This document shows positions 21,412 to 27,153 of a stretch of DNA of 34,086 nucleotides, one piece after another. This DNA comes from a virus. The first letter of the stretch is position 1, and each line of letters begins with the position of its first letter. Under the pieces are notes generated by a model, which saw only the letters and a program-made list of their open reading frames with translations, searched no databases and had not been told where the DNA came from. The position numbers were made by a program, and so were the translations under genes. Location: IMG/VR virus record IMGVR_UViG_3300026382_000040, positions 1 to 34,086 of that record, one strand, 5' to 3'.

Positions 21412-21842
21412 TGGCGTTGCTATGCAAGACGCAGTAGTGGTGTAGCGGAGCAGAACGAGGCGTTGTAATGGCGTGGTAAAGTGAGGCTGGGTTTTGGTTA
21501 AGCTGGGCTTCGGTTAAGCACAGAGTGGCCGAGTAATGGCAAGGCTTCCTATGGCTTTGTGCCGGTATGGCTTTGCCGTGTATCGGTTAGGCCAAGTAGG
21601 GCGACGGCCGAGTAGAGCACGGTTCTGTCAAGCAGAGGCAAGGAGGAGCAAGGCAAACCCAAGTAAAGGCGGGGTTGGGCAAGGTTAGGGCACGGCCGAG
21701 CAGAGAACCGCTTCGGTAAAGGCGATGTCCAGCTTTTCTATGCACAGGCACAGCGGTGAACTGCTTAGCATCGGCACAGCAGAGAACTGCGTCAGCTAGG
21801 TACGGTAGTGTTTAGTGCGGGCATGGCCAAGCCTAGTTGCGT
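21410..21842 (+). repeat. Degenerate 5.2-base periodic array, non-coding
   Basis: All 433 bases can be cut by hand into 83 successive units of 5 or 6 bases. 73 of them end in GC or GT, most often as GGC, GGT, AGC or AGT (for example AAGGC, TTCGGT, TAAGC, TGGGC). Six-base units, nearly all NNNGGY, come after every 3-5 five-base units, so super-units of 21, 26 or 31 bases recur, 26 being commonest. The mean step is 5.2 bases, half a DNA turn. The region is G-rich on this strand, unlike its neighbours, and has no supported gene. It has no spacer/repeat structure of a CRISPR array. It follows the RAMP-like gene and precedes thyX. Confidence 0.85.
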
Positions 21843-21845
21843 GTT

Positions 21846-21871
21846 GGGGGGGGTCTATGCCCCCTCTTCTT
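21846..21871 (+). promoter_or_regulatory. G8/C5 hairpin in the thyX leader
   Basis: Eight G (21846-21853) and five C (21860-21864) can pair around TCTATG, followed by the T-rich TCTTCTTT. It is a small terminator-like or leader hairpin between the array and the thyX binding site. Confidence 0.55.
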
Positions 21872-21897
21872 TAAACTACCAAAAAAAGGAGGGAGTA

Positions 21898-22830
21898 ATG
21901 AAAAAGCTAAAGTATATTAAAAAACTTGGAGCGAAGAGCGTTTATCCTTATGAAAATCCACCCATCGGCAAGGTAGAACTCTGGGATTTTAGTAGGGCTA
22001 ACGAAAACGACGAGGCAAGGAAAGAGGCCGTTTGCCTTGTGGCCTCTATTAGCTATGGGAATGGATTTTGCAAAGACCCAGAGAGGTTATGGAACTTGCT
22101 TATAGAAAAGGGACATGAGAGTCCATTTGAGTTTGTAAGGGAACCTGAATTTGAGCTTAAGCAAAATTTAAGAAATACAGATTTTATGACGGACAGTAGC
22201 TTTTCTGTTTATGTTTATGGAAGAGAAACAAAGAGAATAAAAGAAGATAGACTGGAAAGAAGGAGGAGAAGAGTTGCCACCTTCAAGCTCAAGGTCCCCA
22301 TCTTTGTCGCCCGCCAAATCCAAAGGCATAGGGCTTTTAGCTATATGGAAATGAGCAGGCGATATGTAAAGGGAGAGAAGGTGAAATTTGAGTTTTGGAA
22401 GCCAAAAGATTTTTCTGAGCCCTTACTTGCTTTTCACGGTATTGCCCCACACCTAGATGAGGAAGATCAATGCGATTTGTTTGAGCACAGCGAAGCACTT
22501 TACGAATATTTACTTGAAGAAACGTTCACAAGACCCGAACAAGCCCGTGCATTTTTACCGTTAGGCCTCTATACCCAATTCTGGATGCAGGGCGACTATA
22601 AGGCTTGGCTGAATTTCTTTATCCACCGTTTACATCCAGAAGCACAGGAAGAGACCCGTTTGGTTGCTCAATCAATGTGGGAGCTCCTCAAGGAACATCA
22701 GCCTGAGATTATAGAAACGATGGCTGATTACCTTAAAAAGTGGATAAGAGACTGCAACCCGATGTTTAGAGTAGCGAGAGAGAAGAAAGCCGAGTGGTTT
22801 AGAGAAAACTTTTTAGGAGGTGAGCAATGA
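21898..22830 (+). CDS. thyX: Flavin-dependent thymidylate synthase (ThyX)
   Basis: The 310-residue enzyme makes dTMP from dUMP using FAD, NADPH and methylene-tetrahydrofolate. The ThyX signature RHR-x7-S is exact (RHRAFSYMEMS), followed by RRYVKG. The flanking QIQRHRAF and QARAFLPLGLYTQFWMQG segments and LHPEAQEETR also fit the family. It is longer than the usual 220-260 residues, with an insert between about 185 and 215. The ATG at 21898 with AAAGGAGGGAGTA is chosen; an upstream in-frame codon at 21808 would read the end of the array and the poly-G hairpin. It works with dUTPase, which supplies dUMP. Confidence 0.93.
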   Translation: MKKLKYIKKLGAKSVYPYENPPIGKVELWDFSRANENDEARKEAVCLVASISYGNGFCKDPERLWNLLIEKGHESPFEFVREPEFELKQNLRNTDFMTDSSFSVYVYGRETKRIKEDRLERRRRRVATFKLKVPIFVARQIQRHRAFSYMEMSRRYVKGEKVKFEFWKPKDFSEPLLAFHGIAPHLDEEDQCDLFEHSEALYEYLLEETFTRPEQARAFLPLGLYTQFWMQGDYKAWLNFFIHRLHPEAQEETRLVAQSMWELLKEHQPEIIETMADYLKKWIRDCNPMFRVAREKKAEWFRENFLGGEQ

Positions 22831-23042
22831 GGTTGATTCTAAATGCTTGGAAGAAAAGACTAATTAGAAACGATTTGTTTGCTAAGAGCCCTTATTGCTA
22901 TTATAAAGACAATAAGGGAATCATGAGGTTGGCATTTCTTAGTGTCCCTCAATATAAAAGAAGGTGGTTTAACACCTTATTTGACTATTGGCATAAAAAG
23001 GAAAATGGGGAAGAGATTTATCTTCTTTATTTTAGGAGGTGA
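22827..23042 (+). CDS. Unknown small basic protein (71 aa)
   Basis: The 71-residue basic protein is rich in Arg, Lys, Tyr and Trp (NAWKKRLIRNDLFAKSPYCY, then QYKRRWFNTLFDYWHKK). Its ATG overlaps the thyX stop (ATGA) after GGAGGTGAGCA. The aromatic and basic residues fit a small nucleic-acid-binding or host-takeover protein, but no family is recognised. The gene carries the second type of start cassette (AGGAGGTG-AGCA-ATG). Confidence 0.6.
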   Translation: MRLILNAWKKRLIRNDLFAKSPYCYYKDNKGIMRLAFLSVPQYKRRWFNTLFDYWHKKENGEEIYLLYFRR

Positions 23043-23045
23043 GTA

Positions 23046-23246
23046 ATGAAAATATACAGACAGCCAATTTGGGAAGAAGCAAGAACAATAGTTGAGTTAT
23101 TGAGCCAACACCATATCAACAAAAGCGAAGCAATTGAACGTATTTTATTTGCAATTGCAGAAGCTACAGAAGAGGAGAGAAAGATAATTAAGGATTGTAA
23201 TGCGAGTTATCAAGAAATAAAAATAAAACTTGATTTAGGGTGTTAG
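23046..23246 (+). CDS. Unknown small helical protein (66 aa)
   Basis: The 66-residue helical protein (WEEARTIVELLSQHHINKSE, then IERILFAIAEATEEERKIIK) may have a helix-turn-helix-like core, but no reliable motif. Its ATG has AGGAGGTG-AGTA. A frame just past its stop, one base off, reads as a further 25 protein-like residues (to 23319), so the gene may once have been longer. Function unknown. Confidence 0.6.
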   Translation: MKIYRQPIWEEARTIVELLSQHHINKSEAIERILFAIAEATEEERKIIKDCNASYQEIKIKLDLGC

Positions 23247-23392
23247 CAAGATAGAAGCCGATTTTCCAGAGTTTGTAAAAGCTCGTTTTCCAGCTGTTTA
23301 CGACAAGTGGATAAAATGAGTACTTGTTGGATTATTTGATTAGGATGTTTGTAGAGAGTTGACCTACGGAAGCCCAGTTTAGGAGGTTGGTT
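23247..23392 (+). other. Gap with a possible frameshifted coding remnant
   Basis: From 23242 to 23319 a frame without a start codon reads as a convincing protein tail (EADFPEFVKARFPAVYDKWI), one frame off from the 66-residue gene just before it. This looks like a former C-terminal extension lost by a one-base shift, or an undetected frameshift site. From 23320 to 23392 I see nothing beyond the binding site of the next gene. Confidence 0.4.
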
Positions 23393-23560
23393 GTGGATTT
23401 CAATATTTATGAGTTGTTATATACAATAGGTATAATAGCTGGGATGATTAGTTTTATTGGTGGGTTGTTCTCAGATTCATGCAAGACTACTGGAGTATTT
23501 ATAATTACTCTCCTTTTATCTGCAATGCTAATGATATATGGAGGGCATTCTAAACCATAG
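23393..23560 (+). CDS. Small two-TM membrane protein (55 aa)
   Basis: A GTG at 23393 with AGGAGG about six bases before it opens 55 codons. Residues about 8-27 (LLYTIGIIAGMISFIGGLF) and 34-50 (VFIITLLLSAMLMIYGG) are clear membrane segments with a short polar turn between (SDSCKTT). The product is probably an inner-membrane hairpin. Its place in the early arm argues for a role in superinfection immunity, membrane takeover or as a small toxin, not late lysis. The family is not recognised. Confidence 0.65.
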   Translation: MDFNIYELLYTIGIIAGMISFIGGLFSDSCKTTGVFIITLLLSAMLMIYGGHSKP

Positions 23561-23702
23561 ACTTAAACAAAAATTAGTGAACGACTATATAGCAACGCAC
23601 AACTTGAATAGGTGCGAAGTGTTAAAAGAGTTGTCAAAGTTTGATAAAAACGATTGGCTAGATGTTTATTATAGGGAATGCATTAAAGGAGGTGAGCAAT
23701 GA
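23538..23702 (+). CDS. Unknown small protein (54 aa)
   Basis: The 54-residue soluble protein (KLVNDYIATHNLNRCEVLKE, then KNDWLDVYYREC) overlaps the end of the membrane gene in another frame. Protein-like composition supports it, but the ATG lacks a clear binding site and must depend on coupling to the gene before. Its stop overlaps the start of the next gene, as is usual here. No function assigned. Confidence 0.45.
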   Translation: MEGILNHRLKQKLVNDYIATHNLNRCEVLKELSKFDKNDWLDVYYRECIKGGEQ

Positions 23703-23830
23703 AATTAGTCAAAATGGCGTTTTGTTTAATAGAAATCTTTGCACTAATTATTACATCTCCTTTGTTTATTATTGTTAATGGTGATTATAGGGAGGTAAAA
23801 TCTCAGGAGGTAAACAATGGGACACTCTAA
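23699..23830 (+). CDS. Small single-TM protein (43 aa)
   Basis: 43 residues with one membrane segment (about 5-28, MAFCLIEIFALIITSPLFII) and a polar tail. The start is well supported: AAGGAGGTG-AGCA-ATG. It overlaps the genes on both sides. The family is not recognised. It is probably a membrane-anchored small early protein. Confidence 0.55.
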   Translation: MKLVKMAFCLIEIFALIITSPLFIIVNGDYREVKSQEVNNGTL

Positions 23831-24116
23831 AGACAAAGACTTGGAAGCGATTAAAGCGTTTGAGGAGTACATTGAGGCTTTCCGTAAGCGTTTAGTTAAA
23901 TCCTCCGCCCTCCAAAAACAGGAGGGCGGTAATCACTACAAGGACTTCGTTATACAACCCATTGAGTTTATCTATAAGAACAATTTAGGCTTTTGCGAGG
24001 GGAATATAATTAAGTATGTGTGCAGGCATAGGAAAAAGAATGGAATTGAGGATTTAAGGAAGGCCAAGCATTACTTGGAGATTTTGGCTGAACTTGAATA
24101 CGGGGTGAAGTTATGA
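23817..24116 (+). CDS. DUF3310 family protein
   Basis: The 99-residue protein has the conserved core of phage DUF3310: QEGGNHYKDFVIQPIEFIYK, then GNIIKYVCRHRKKNGIEDLR, and a final helix (KAKHYLEILAELEYG). The family is common near phage nucleotide-metabolism genes, and its activity is not established to my knowledge. The ATG follows AGGAGGTAAACA. The 9-bp hairpin at 23905-23929 lies just upstream of the family core, in the linker. The N-terminal 35 residues are variable and charged. Confidence 0.82.
   Translation: MGHSKDKDLEAIKAFEEYIEAFRKRLVKSSALQKQEGGNHYKDFVIQPIEFIYKNNLGFCEGNIIKYVCRHRKKNGIEDLRKAKHYLEILAELEYGVKL
23905..23929. repeat. Perfect 9-bp GC hairpin inside the DUF3310 gene
   Basis: CCGCCCTCC (23905-23913) and GGAGGGCGG (23921-23929) are exact inverted copies around AAAAACA, inside coding sequence. 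The right arm resembles a ribosome binding site. Confidence 0.8.
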
Positions 24117-24907
24117 TTGAGAAGGTTGTTTTTGTGAGTGTGAGCGGAGGTAAGGACTCTACTCTTTGTCTTGCTCTTGCCCTTGAGGAGTATAAAGAAA
24201 CTAGTGTTCCCATTGTTGCCGTTTTTGCAGACACTAACTGGGAACACCCGTTAACTTATCAATACCTTGATGAGCTTGAGGAATTTTTTGGGATTAGAAT
24301 TTATAGAGTTGGCTATGAAGGTGGTTTACCTGCTTTACTCAAAAAACTCAAAATCTTTCCCTCCCCACGCCGACGGTTTTGCACGAGCGAGTGCAAAACC
24401 GTCCCAACTTACCGTTTTTATGAACAACTCTATTTTCACTTTCCTTTTAGGGTTGCTGAAGTCTGGTATGGACTTCGCCGAGACGAAAGTGTAGCAAGAA
24501 GGAAGATAGAAGACTGGGAGCTCCCGGCTGGTTCAAAAACTCGTTTTGGAGAGAGATTCCCCTTTGCTATCCATTTTCGCTATCCAATAAAAAACCTTAC
24601 CAAAGAGCAGGTCTTTCGGGAGCTTAAAAGAAGAGGGATACCCCTAAACCCACTCTACTTAATGGGATATAGTAGAGTGGGTTGTTATCCGTGTTTCTTG
24701 TCTCAAAAAGATATAAAACAAGTGATTTTGTCAGCTCTGAAGGGCGATGAGGTTGCTCAAGAAAGAGTTTCTCAGCTCATTTGCTGGGAAAGGGATTATG
24801 GAAAAACAGTAAACATAGATACTTCTATTCGTGTGCTTATAGAAAAAGCAAAGAGGGAATATGAACAAACATCCAAAATGCTAACCCTTCCTTTTGAGGG
24901 GGTATAA
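24113..24907 (+). CDS. PAPS-reductase-like PP-loop protein
   Basis: The 264-residue adenine-nucleotide alpha-hydrolase-fold protein has the PP-loop SGGKDS at residues 11-16 and VFADTNWEHPLTYQYL. It also has two cysteine pairs, RRRFCTSECKTVP (C90, C94) and GYSRVGCYPCFL (C191, C194), which could hold an Fe-S cluster or zinc. Such phage proteins are usually annotated as phosphoadenosine phosphosulfate reductase-like. Related PP-loop enzymes work on sulfate, on tRNA thiolation or on DNA phosphorothioation (DndC). I cannot tell which applies; no Dnd partners are coded here, so whole DNA phosphorothioation is unlikely. The ATG overlaps the DUF3310 stop. The DNA coding the two Cys motifs is folded into two perfect 13-bp hairpins. 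Confidence 0.82.
   Translation: MIEKVVFVSVSGGKDSTLCLALALEEYKETSVPIVAVFADTNWEHPLTYQYLDELEEFFGIRIYRVGYEGGLPALLKKLKIFPSPRRRFCTSECKTVPTYRFYEQLYFHFPFRVAEVWYGLRRDESVARRKIEDWELPAGSKTRFGERFPFAIHFRYPIKNLTKEQVFRELKRRGIPLNPLYLMGYSRVGCYPCFLSQKDIKQVILSALKGDEVAQERVSQLICWERDYGKTVNIDTSIRVLIEKAKREYEQTSKMLTLPFEGV
24372..24403. repeat. Perfect 13-bp hairpin over the first Cys motif
   Basis: GACGGTTTTGCAC (24372-24384) and GTGCAAAACCGTC (24391-24403) are exact inverted copies around GAGCGA. The DNA codes residues 87-97, including C90 and C94 of the PP-loop protein. Confidence 0.9.
24647..24683. repeat. Perfect 13-bp hairpin at the second Cys motif
   Basis: AACCCACTCTACT (24647-24659) and AGTAGAGTGGGTT (24671-24683) are exact inverted copies around an 11-base loop. 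The DNA codes residues 179-190, ending right before C191 of the same protein. Confidence 0.9.
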
Positions 24908-25309
24908 ATGGAGGAGGTAGAGAGCTTTAAACCAGAGGCTTTAAAGAAATTTAGTTTTCAATTCTTTGGAAGTAGAGAGACTGCTAGAGAGCTAAAGAGG
25001 ACGTTATGGAAAGCAATTAAGGGCGGGCTTGAGTTTCCGCCCTTTAGAGTTGACGCTTACGCTGGAGAGATTTGGCTTATTCTATACGACGAGGTTGACG
25101 AGGAAAAACTTAGCCAAGTCTTAAGCTCAGTCAAGTTTAAGGAAAAGCCCAAGTCAAAACCTAAGCCTAAACCTAAGCCTAAACCTAAGCCCAAACCTAA
25201 AGCTAAACCCAAGACCAAAAAACCTAAAAAGGAGGTGCGGGATGAAAGAAGGGCTGGTGGTATCAAAAAAAGACCTCGTAAGATTCGGTTCACTCTTGAG
25301 CTCAGCTAA
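24908..25309 (+). CDS. Protein with Lys-Pro repeat tail (133 aa)
   Basis: The first 80 or so residues look folded (KFSFQFFGSRETARELKRTL, then EIWLILYDEVDEEKLSQVL). From about 85 to 108 the chain is Lys-Pro repeated, and the tail is strongly basic. The DNA of the repeat has a 12-base period (AAACCTAAGCCT-like). Lys-Pro tails are rigid and bind acidic partners such as DNA or ribosomes, or act as periplasm-spanning arms (TonB-like), though no membrane anchor is seen. Its last 68 bases hold the start cassette and start of the next gene. Function unknown. Confidence 0.65.
   Translation: MEEVESFKPEALKKFSFQFFGSRETARELKRTLWKAIKGGLEFPPFRVDAYAGEIWLILYDEVDEEKLSQVLSSVKFKEKPKSKPKPKPKPKPKPKPKAKPKTKKPKKEVRDERRAGGIKKRPRKIRFTLELS
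25145..25216 (+). repeat. 12-base-period Lys-Pro coding repeat
   Basis: Copies of CCTAAGCCTAAA-type units follow each other with few changes, coding alternating Lys and Pro. The likeness to eukaryotic CCTAAA telomere units is a coincidence of the Lys-Pro codons. Confidence 0.8.
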
Positions 25310-25544
25310 GAGTCTAATTAGGCTTAAGATTCTGCTTTACCTATACCAACACGAGACTTTTAAGAGAATAGAAACAGTAGAAAGGGATTTAAAGTATGGG
25401 AGCGACAGAATCGCCGAAGCCATCAGAGGGCTTGAAAAATGGGGTTTAGTTAGGCGTAGGGAAATGTTTGTAGAGCTTACAAACTTAGGCGAGGTTATGG
25501 CCAAAAGCATATTAAACATCATTTCAGAAATGAAGAGGGAGTAA
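25242..25544 (+). CDS. Winged-helix regulator (ArsR/MarR-like)
   Basis: This 100-residue single winged-helix domain runs: helix (SSAKSLIRLKILLYLYQHET), helix-turn-helix (VERDLKYGSDRIAEAIRGLE), wing (KWGLVRRREMFVELTNLGEV), end helix. This is the plan of ArsR/MarR-type DNA-binding proteins. The start cassette AAGGAGGTG-CGGG-ATG lies inside the previous gene. As the last gene of the rightward arm it may time the switch to the leftward late arm, whose first genes are far away at 13175, so it would act in trans. Inferred. Confidence 0.75.
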   Translation: MKEGLVVSKKDLVRFGSLLSSAKSLIRLKILLYLYQHETFKRIETVERDLKYGSDRIAEAIRGLEKWGLVRRREMFVELTNLGEVMAKSILNIISEMKRE

Positions 25545-25556
25545 ATCCCTCTTCAT
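25530..25556. terminator. Bidirectional terminator shared by converging arms
   Basis: ATGAAGAGGGA (25530-25540) and TCCCTCTTCAT (25546-25556) form an 11-bp perfect stem around GTAAA. It includes both stop regions: the rightward gene ends at 25544 and the leftward one at 25553. T-rich sequence is modest on both sides. It is the meeting point of the two transcription arms. Confidence 0.75.
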
Positions 25557-25801
25557 AACCCCATTAGCTTAATAATATACCTAATAACAATTACTTGGAT
25601 AATGCCTGCAATTGTTAAGCCTGCATAAACAATTCTTTCAACTTTCCTAAGCCTTTCCTCTAAATCCTTCATGCTTGAAACATGTCTTTCGTGTTCAGCC
25701 TTCATATTTCCCATTTCCTCCTTCATTCCTTTAATTTCTATCTTGATTTCCTTCACAGCTCCGTGAATCTCTAGAAGTAGCTTCTCAATGTCAAACGGCA
25801 T
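25553..25801 (-). CDS. XhlA-like membrane-anchored lysis protein
   Basis: This 82-residue protein has an N-terminal coiled coil (EIHGAVKEIKIEIKGMKEEM, with heptads to about residue 55) and one C-terminal membrane segment (IVYAGLTIAGIIQVIVIRYI). That is the layout of XhlA-type hemolysin-like proteins, found beside phage holins. It is the last gene of the leftward arm, right after the holin. It should sit in the inner membrane and help the holin/lysozyme pair. The ATG follows AAAGGAGTAGGGAA. Confidence 0.75.
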   Translation of the reverse strand: MPFDIEKLLLEIHGAVKEIKIEIKGMKEEMGNMKAEHERHVSSMKDLEERLRKVERIVYAGLTIAGIIQVIVIRYIIKLMGL

Positions 25802-25805
25802 TTCC

Positions 25806-26222
25806 CTACTCCTTTTTTGTTTTTATCGTTTGAGCAAGCATAGGGATAGTCTTTTCTGCACTTCTCCCGATTATGTAGCCCCCTATCCCCAGTTTTAAGA
25901 GAGCCCACATATCGGGAGGAATAGGTAAGTATTTTAGCGAAAAGAGAGGGGCAATGATGTAGTTGTGGGCTATGATATAAACAAATACGAGCATCGTTAT
26001 TGGTCTCCAGTTTCGCTGAAGCCAACTATGTCCGGTAGCCTCAGCTATGATTATTTCTTTTTGCGACTCTAGTTCCTGTTCAATCCTAGAGTATTCCTTA
26101 GACAAAAGCTCGTTGGTAAGCTCAGCCTTTATCTTATTAGCTAAATCCCTATCTTCCACCTTTTTATCTATAACATCAGCAACCTTATTAATTATCGTCG
26201 CTACTATCGGTAGCCAAACCAT
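25806..26222 (-). CDS. Holin, 3-TM GTA-type
   Basis: The 138-residue protein has a charged N-terminal helical region (residues 10-65). Then come SWLQRNWRPITMLVFVYIIA, a second membrane segment around 83-97, PPDMWALLKLGIGGYIIG, and a polar end. The WLQRNWRP and PPDMWALLK...GGYIIGRS landmarks fit the 3-TM holin family of gene transfer agents and phages. It would make the inner-membrane lesions that free the lysozyme encoded just upstream. TAATG couples its start to the lysozyme stop. Confidence 0.85.
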   Translation of the reverse strand: MVWLPIVATIINKVADVIDKKVEDRDLANKIKAELTNELLSKEYSRIEQELESQKEIIIAEATGHSWLQRNWRPITMLVFVYIIAHNYIIAPLFSLKYLPIPPDMWALLKLGIGGYIIGRSAEKTIPMLAQTIKTKKE

Positions 26223-26659
26223 TAAACACCTCTATAATCAGGGTGAATTTCCCCTGTTTCCATCATGTAAGCTAGCCTTTCAGCCCTCTTACCTACCTGC
26301 TTAGCCCACTTAGAGTTGAGCATCTCGTAGCTTGCTTTCTTAAAGTCTTTCTCTTTAACAGCCTGAATAAACTTCTTAAAAGTAAGGAATCTGGGTTTTC
26401 CTAAATTGAAGAGCATATCAATAATAACAGCTTGCCTTACCTCATCTAAAGAAAGCCAAACGGTTGAGCCGAAAATCTTTGAGGCTTCTCTTATGGCTCT
26501 CTGGATGTCGTTTTCAAGTAAGTAAAGAGCCTCTTCCTTAGAAATCCCTACATCATCAAGGTTTCTGCCTACCCCGATGGTAAGCTTGCCTACCGTATCC
26601 CTGTAAGGTTTCAGCCTCAATCCCTCGTCTGTTATGAGCATCTTCTTAACCAATTCCAC
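26222..26659 (-). CDS. Endolysin, T4-type lysozyme (GH24)
   Basis: The 145-residue muramidase cuts peptidoglycan between MurNAc and GlcNAc. The catalytic triad has the exact T4 spacing: E12, D21 and T27 in DEGLRLKPYRDTVGKLTIGVG. The later landmarks RQAVIIDMLFNLG and RAERLAYM are also present. No signal peptide or SAR segment, so it depends on the holin. Start is GTG at 26657-26659 after AGGGGGATAAAA; the next in-frame ATG (residue 7) would leave too short a helix. It fits a Gram-negative-type lysis set, though no spanin genes are visible. Confidence 0.92.
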   Translation of the reverse strand: MELVKKMLITDEGLRLKPYRDTVGKLTIGVGRNLDDVGISKEEALYLLENDIQRAIREASKIFGSTVWLSLDEVRQAVIIDMLFNLGKPRFLTFKKFIQAVKEKDFKKASYEMLNSKWAKQVGKRAERLAYMMETGEIHPDYRGV

Positions 26660-26661
26660 TT

Positions 26662-27153
26662 TTATCCCCCTATTGAAACTCCCGAATATTCAAACCTTAA
26701 AAGAGGTGATTTTAAAAAAAGTCTAGGACTAACCTCTGCTGGGTGAGTGTTCTTTAGGAGCTCTACTCCAGCCTGCTTAAAAGCCGTAAAAACAAGCTCT
26801 GAACAGAACCACCGATTTTTTCTTTCCAGCTTCCGACTGCGGAGAGGAAAACCCAGAATGCCAAGCCAATCGTAAGGCTTACCTATTTGCTCTTTCAAGA
26901 AGCTCTCTATCTTTTCTTTTTGGCTTGGGCTAACATCAACGGAATAAACACTGAATTCTGTTCCCGGAGTGTGGACTTCCGAGAACCAACCTTTTCTAAC
27001 CCCGTTCCACCAAGCCTCTATTACTACTGGGTCGTTGCAGTCTGCTATATCTAAGCAGTAGGCTATATGGGTGTAAGGAAATCCCCATTGCCACCAGCGA
27101 ATTATTCTAGATGTAGGGCTTATACCTTTAGAAGCTAAGACATAAGCCTTCAT
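26662..27153 (-). CDS. Permuted NlpC/P60-like papain-fold protein
   Basis: The 163-residue protein has the order of permuted NlpC/P60 (YiiX/YebB-like) enzymes: His first (FPYTHIAYCLD, H29), a Glu (VIEAWWNG, E46) and Cys last (RWFCSELVFTAF, C117). The family acts on peptidoglycan peptides or acyl groups. KPYDWLGILGFPL is a typical segment before the Cys. The position between the ejection protein and lysozyme fits a virion-carried wall-opening enzyme or a lysis helper. The ATG is preceded by GAGGGAGAACTAAA. Which substrate it has cannot be read from the sequence. Confidence 0.75.
   Translation of the reverse strand: MKAYVLASKGISPTSRIIRWWQWGFPYTHIAYCLDIADCNDPVVIEAWWNGVRKGWFSEVHTPGTEFSVYSVDVSPSQKEKIESFLKEQIGKPYDWLGILGFPLRSRKLERKNRWFCSELVFTAFKQAGVELLKNTHPAEVSPRLFLKSPLLRFEYSGVSIGG

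Noticed and set aside
21410-21842. CRISPR array
   Set aside because: No repeat of 20 or more bases with unique spacers; the rhythm is 5-6 bases and every unit is degenerate. No cas1/cas2 genes in the window.
21808-21897. Upstream start for ThyX at 21808
   Set aside because: It would add 30 residues read from the array end and the poly-G hairpin, without a ribosome binding site; the ATG at 21898 has AAAGGAGGGAGTA.
24372-24403. Intrinsic terminator
   Set aside because: It lies in the middle of a conserved reading frame and is not followed by a T-run.
24113-24907. DNA phosphorothioation (Dnd) system
   Set aside because: The PP-loop protein resembles DndC distantly, but no DndA, DndB, DndD or DndE partner is coded anywhere in the circle.
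25145-25216. Telomere-like repeat
   Set aside because: CCTAAA-like units result from alternating Lys and Pro codons in an open frame, with third-position changes that keep the protein.
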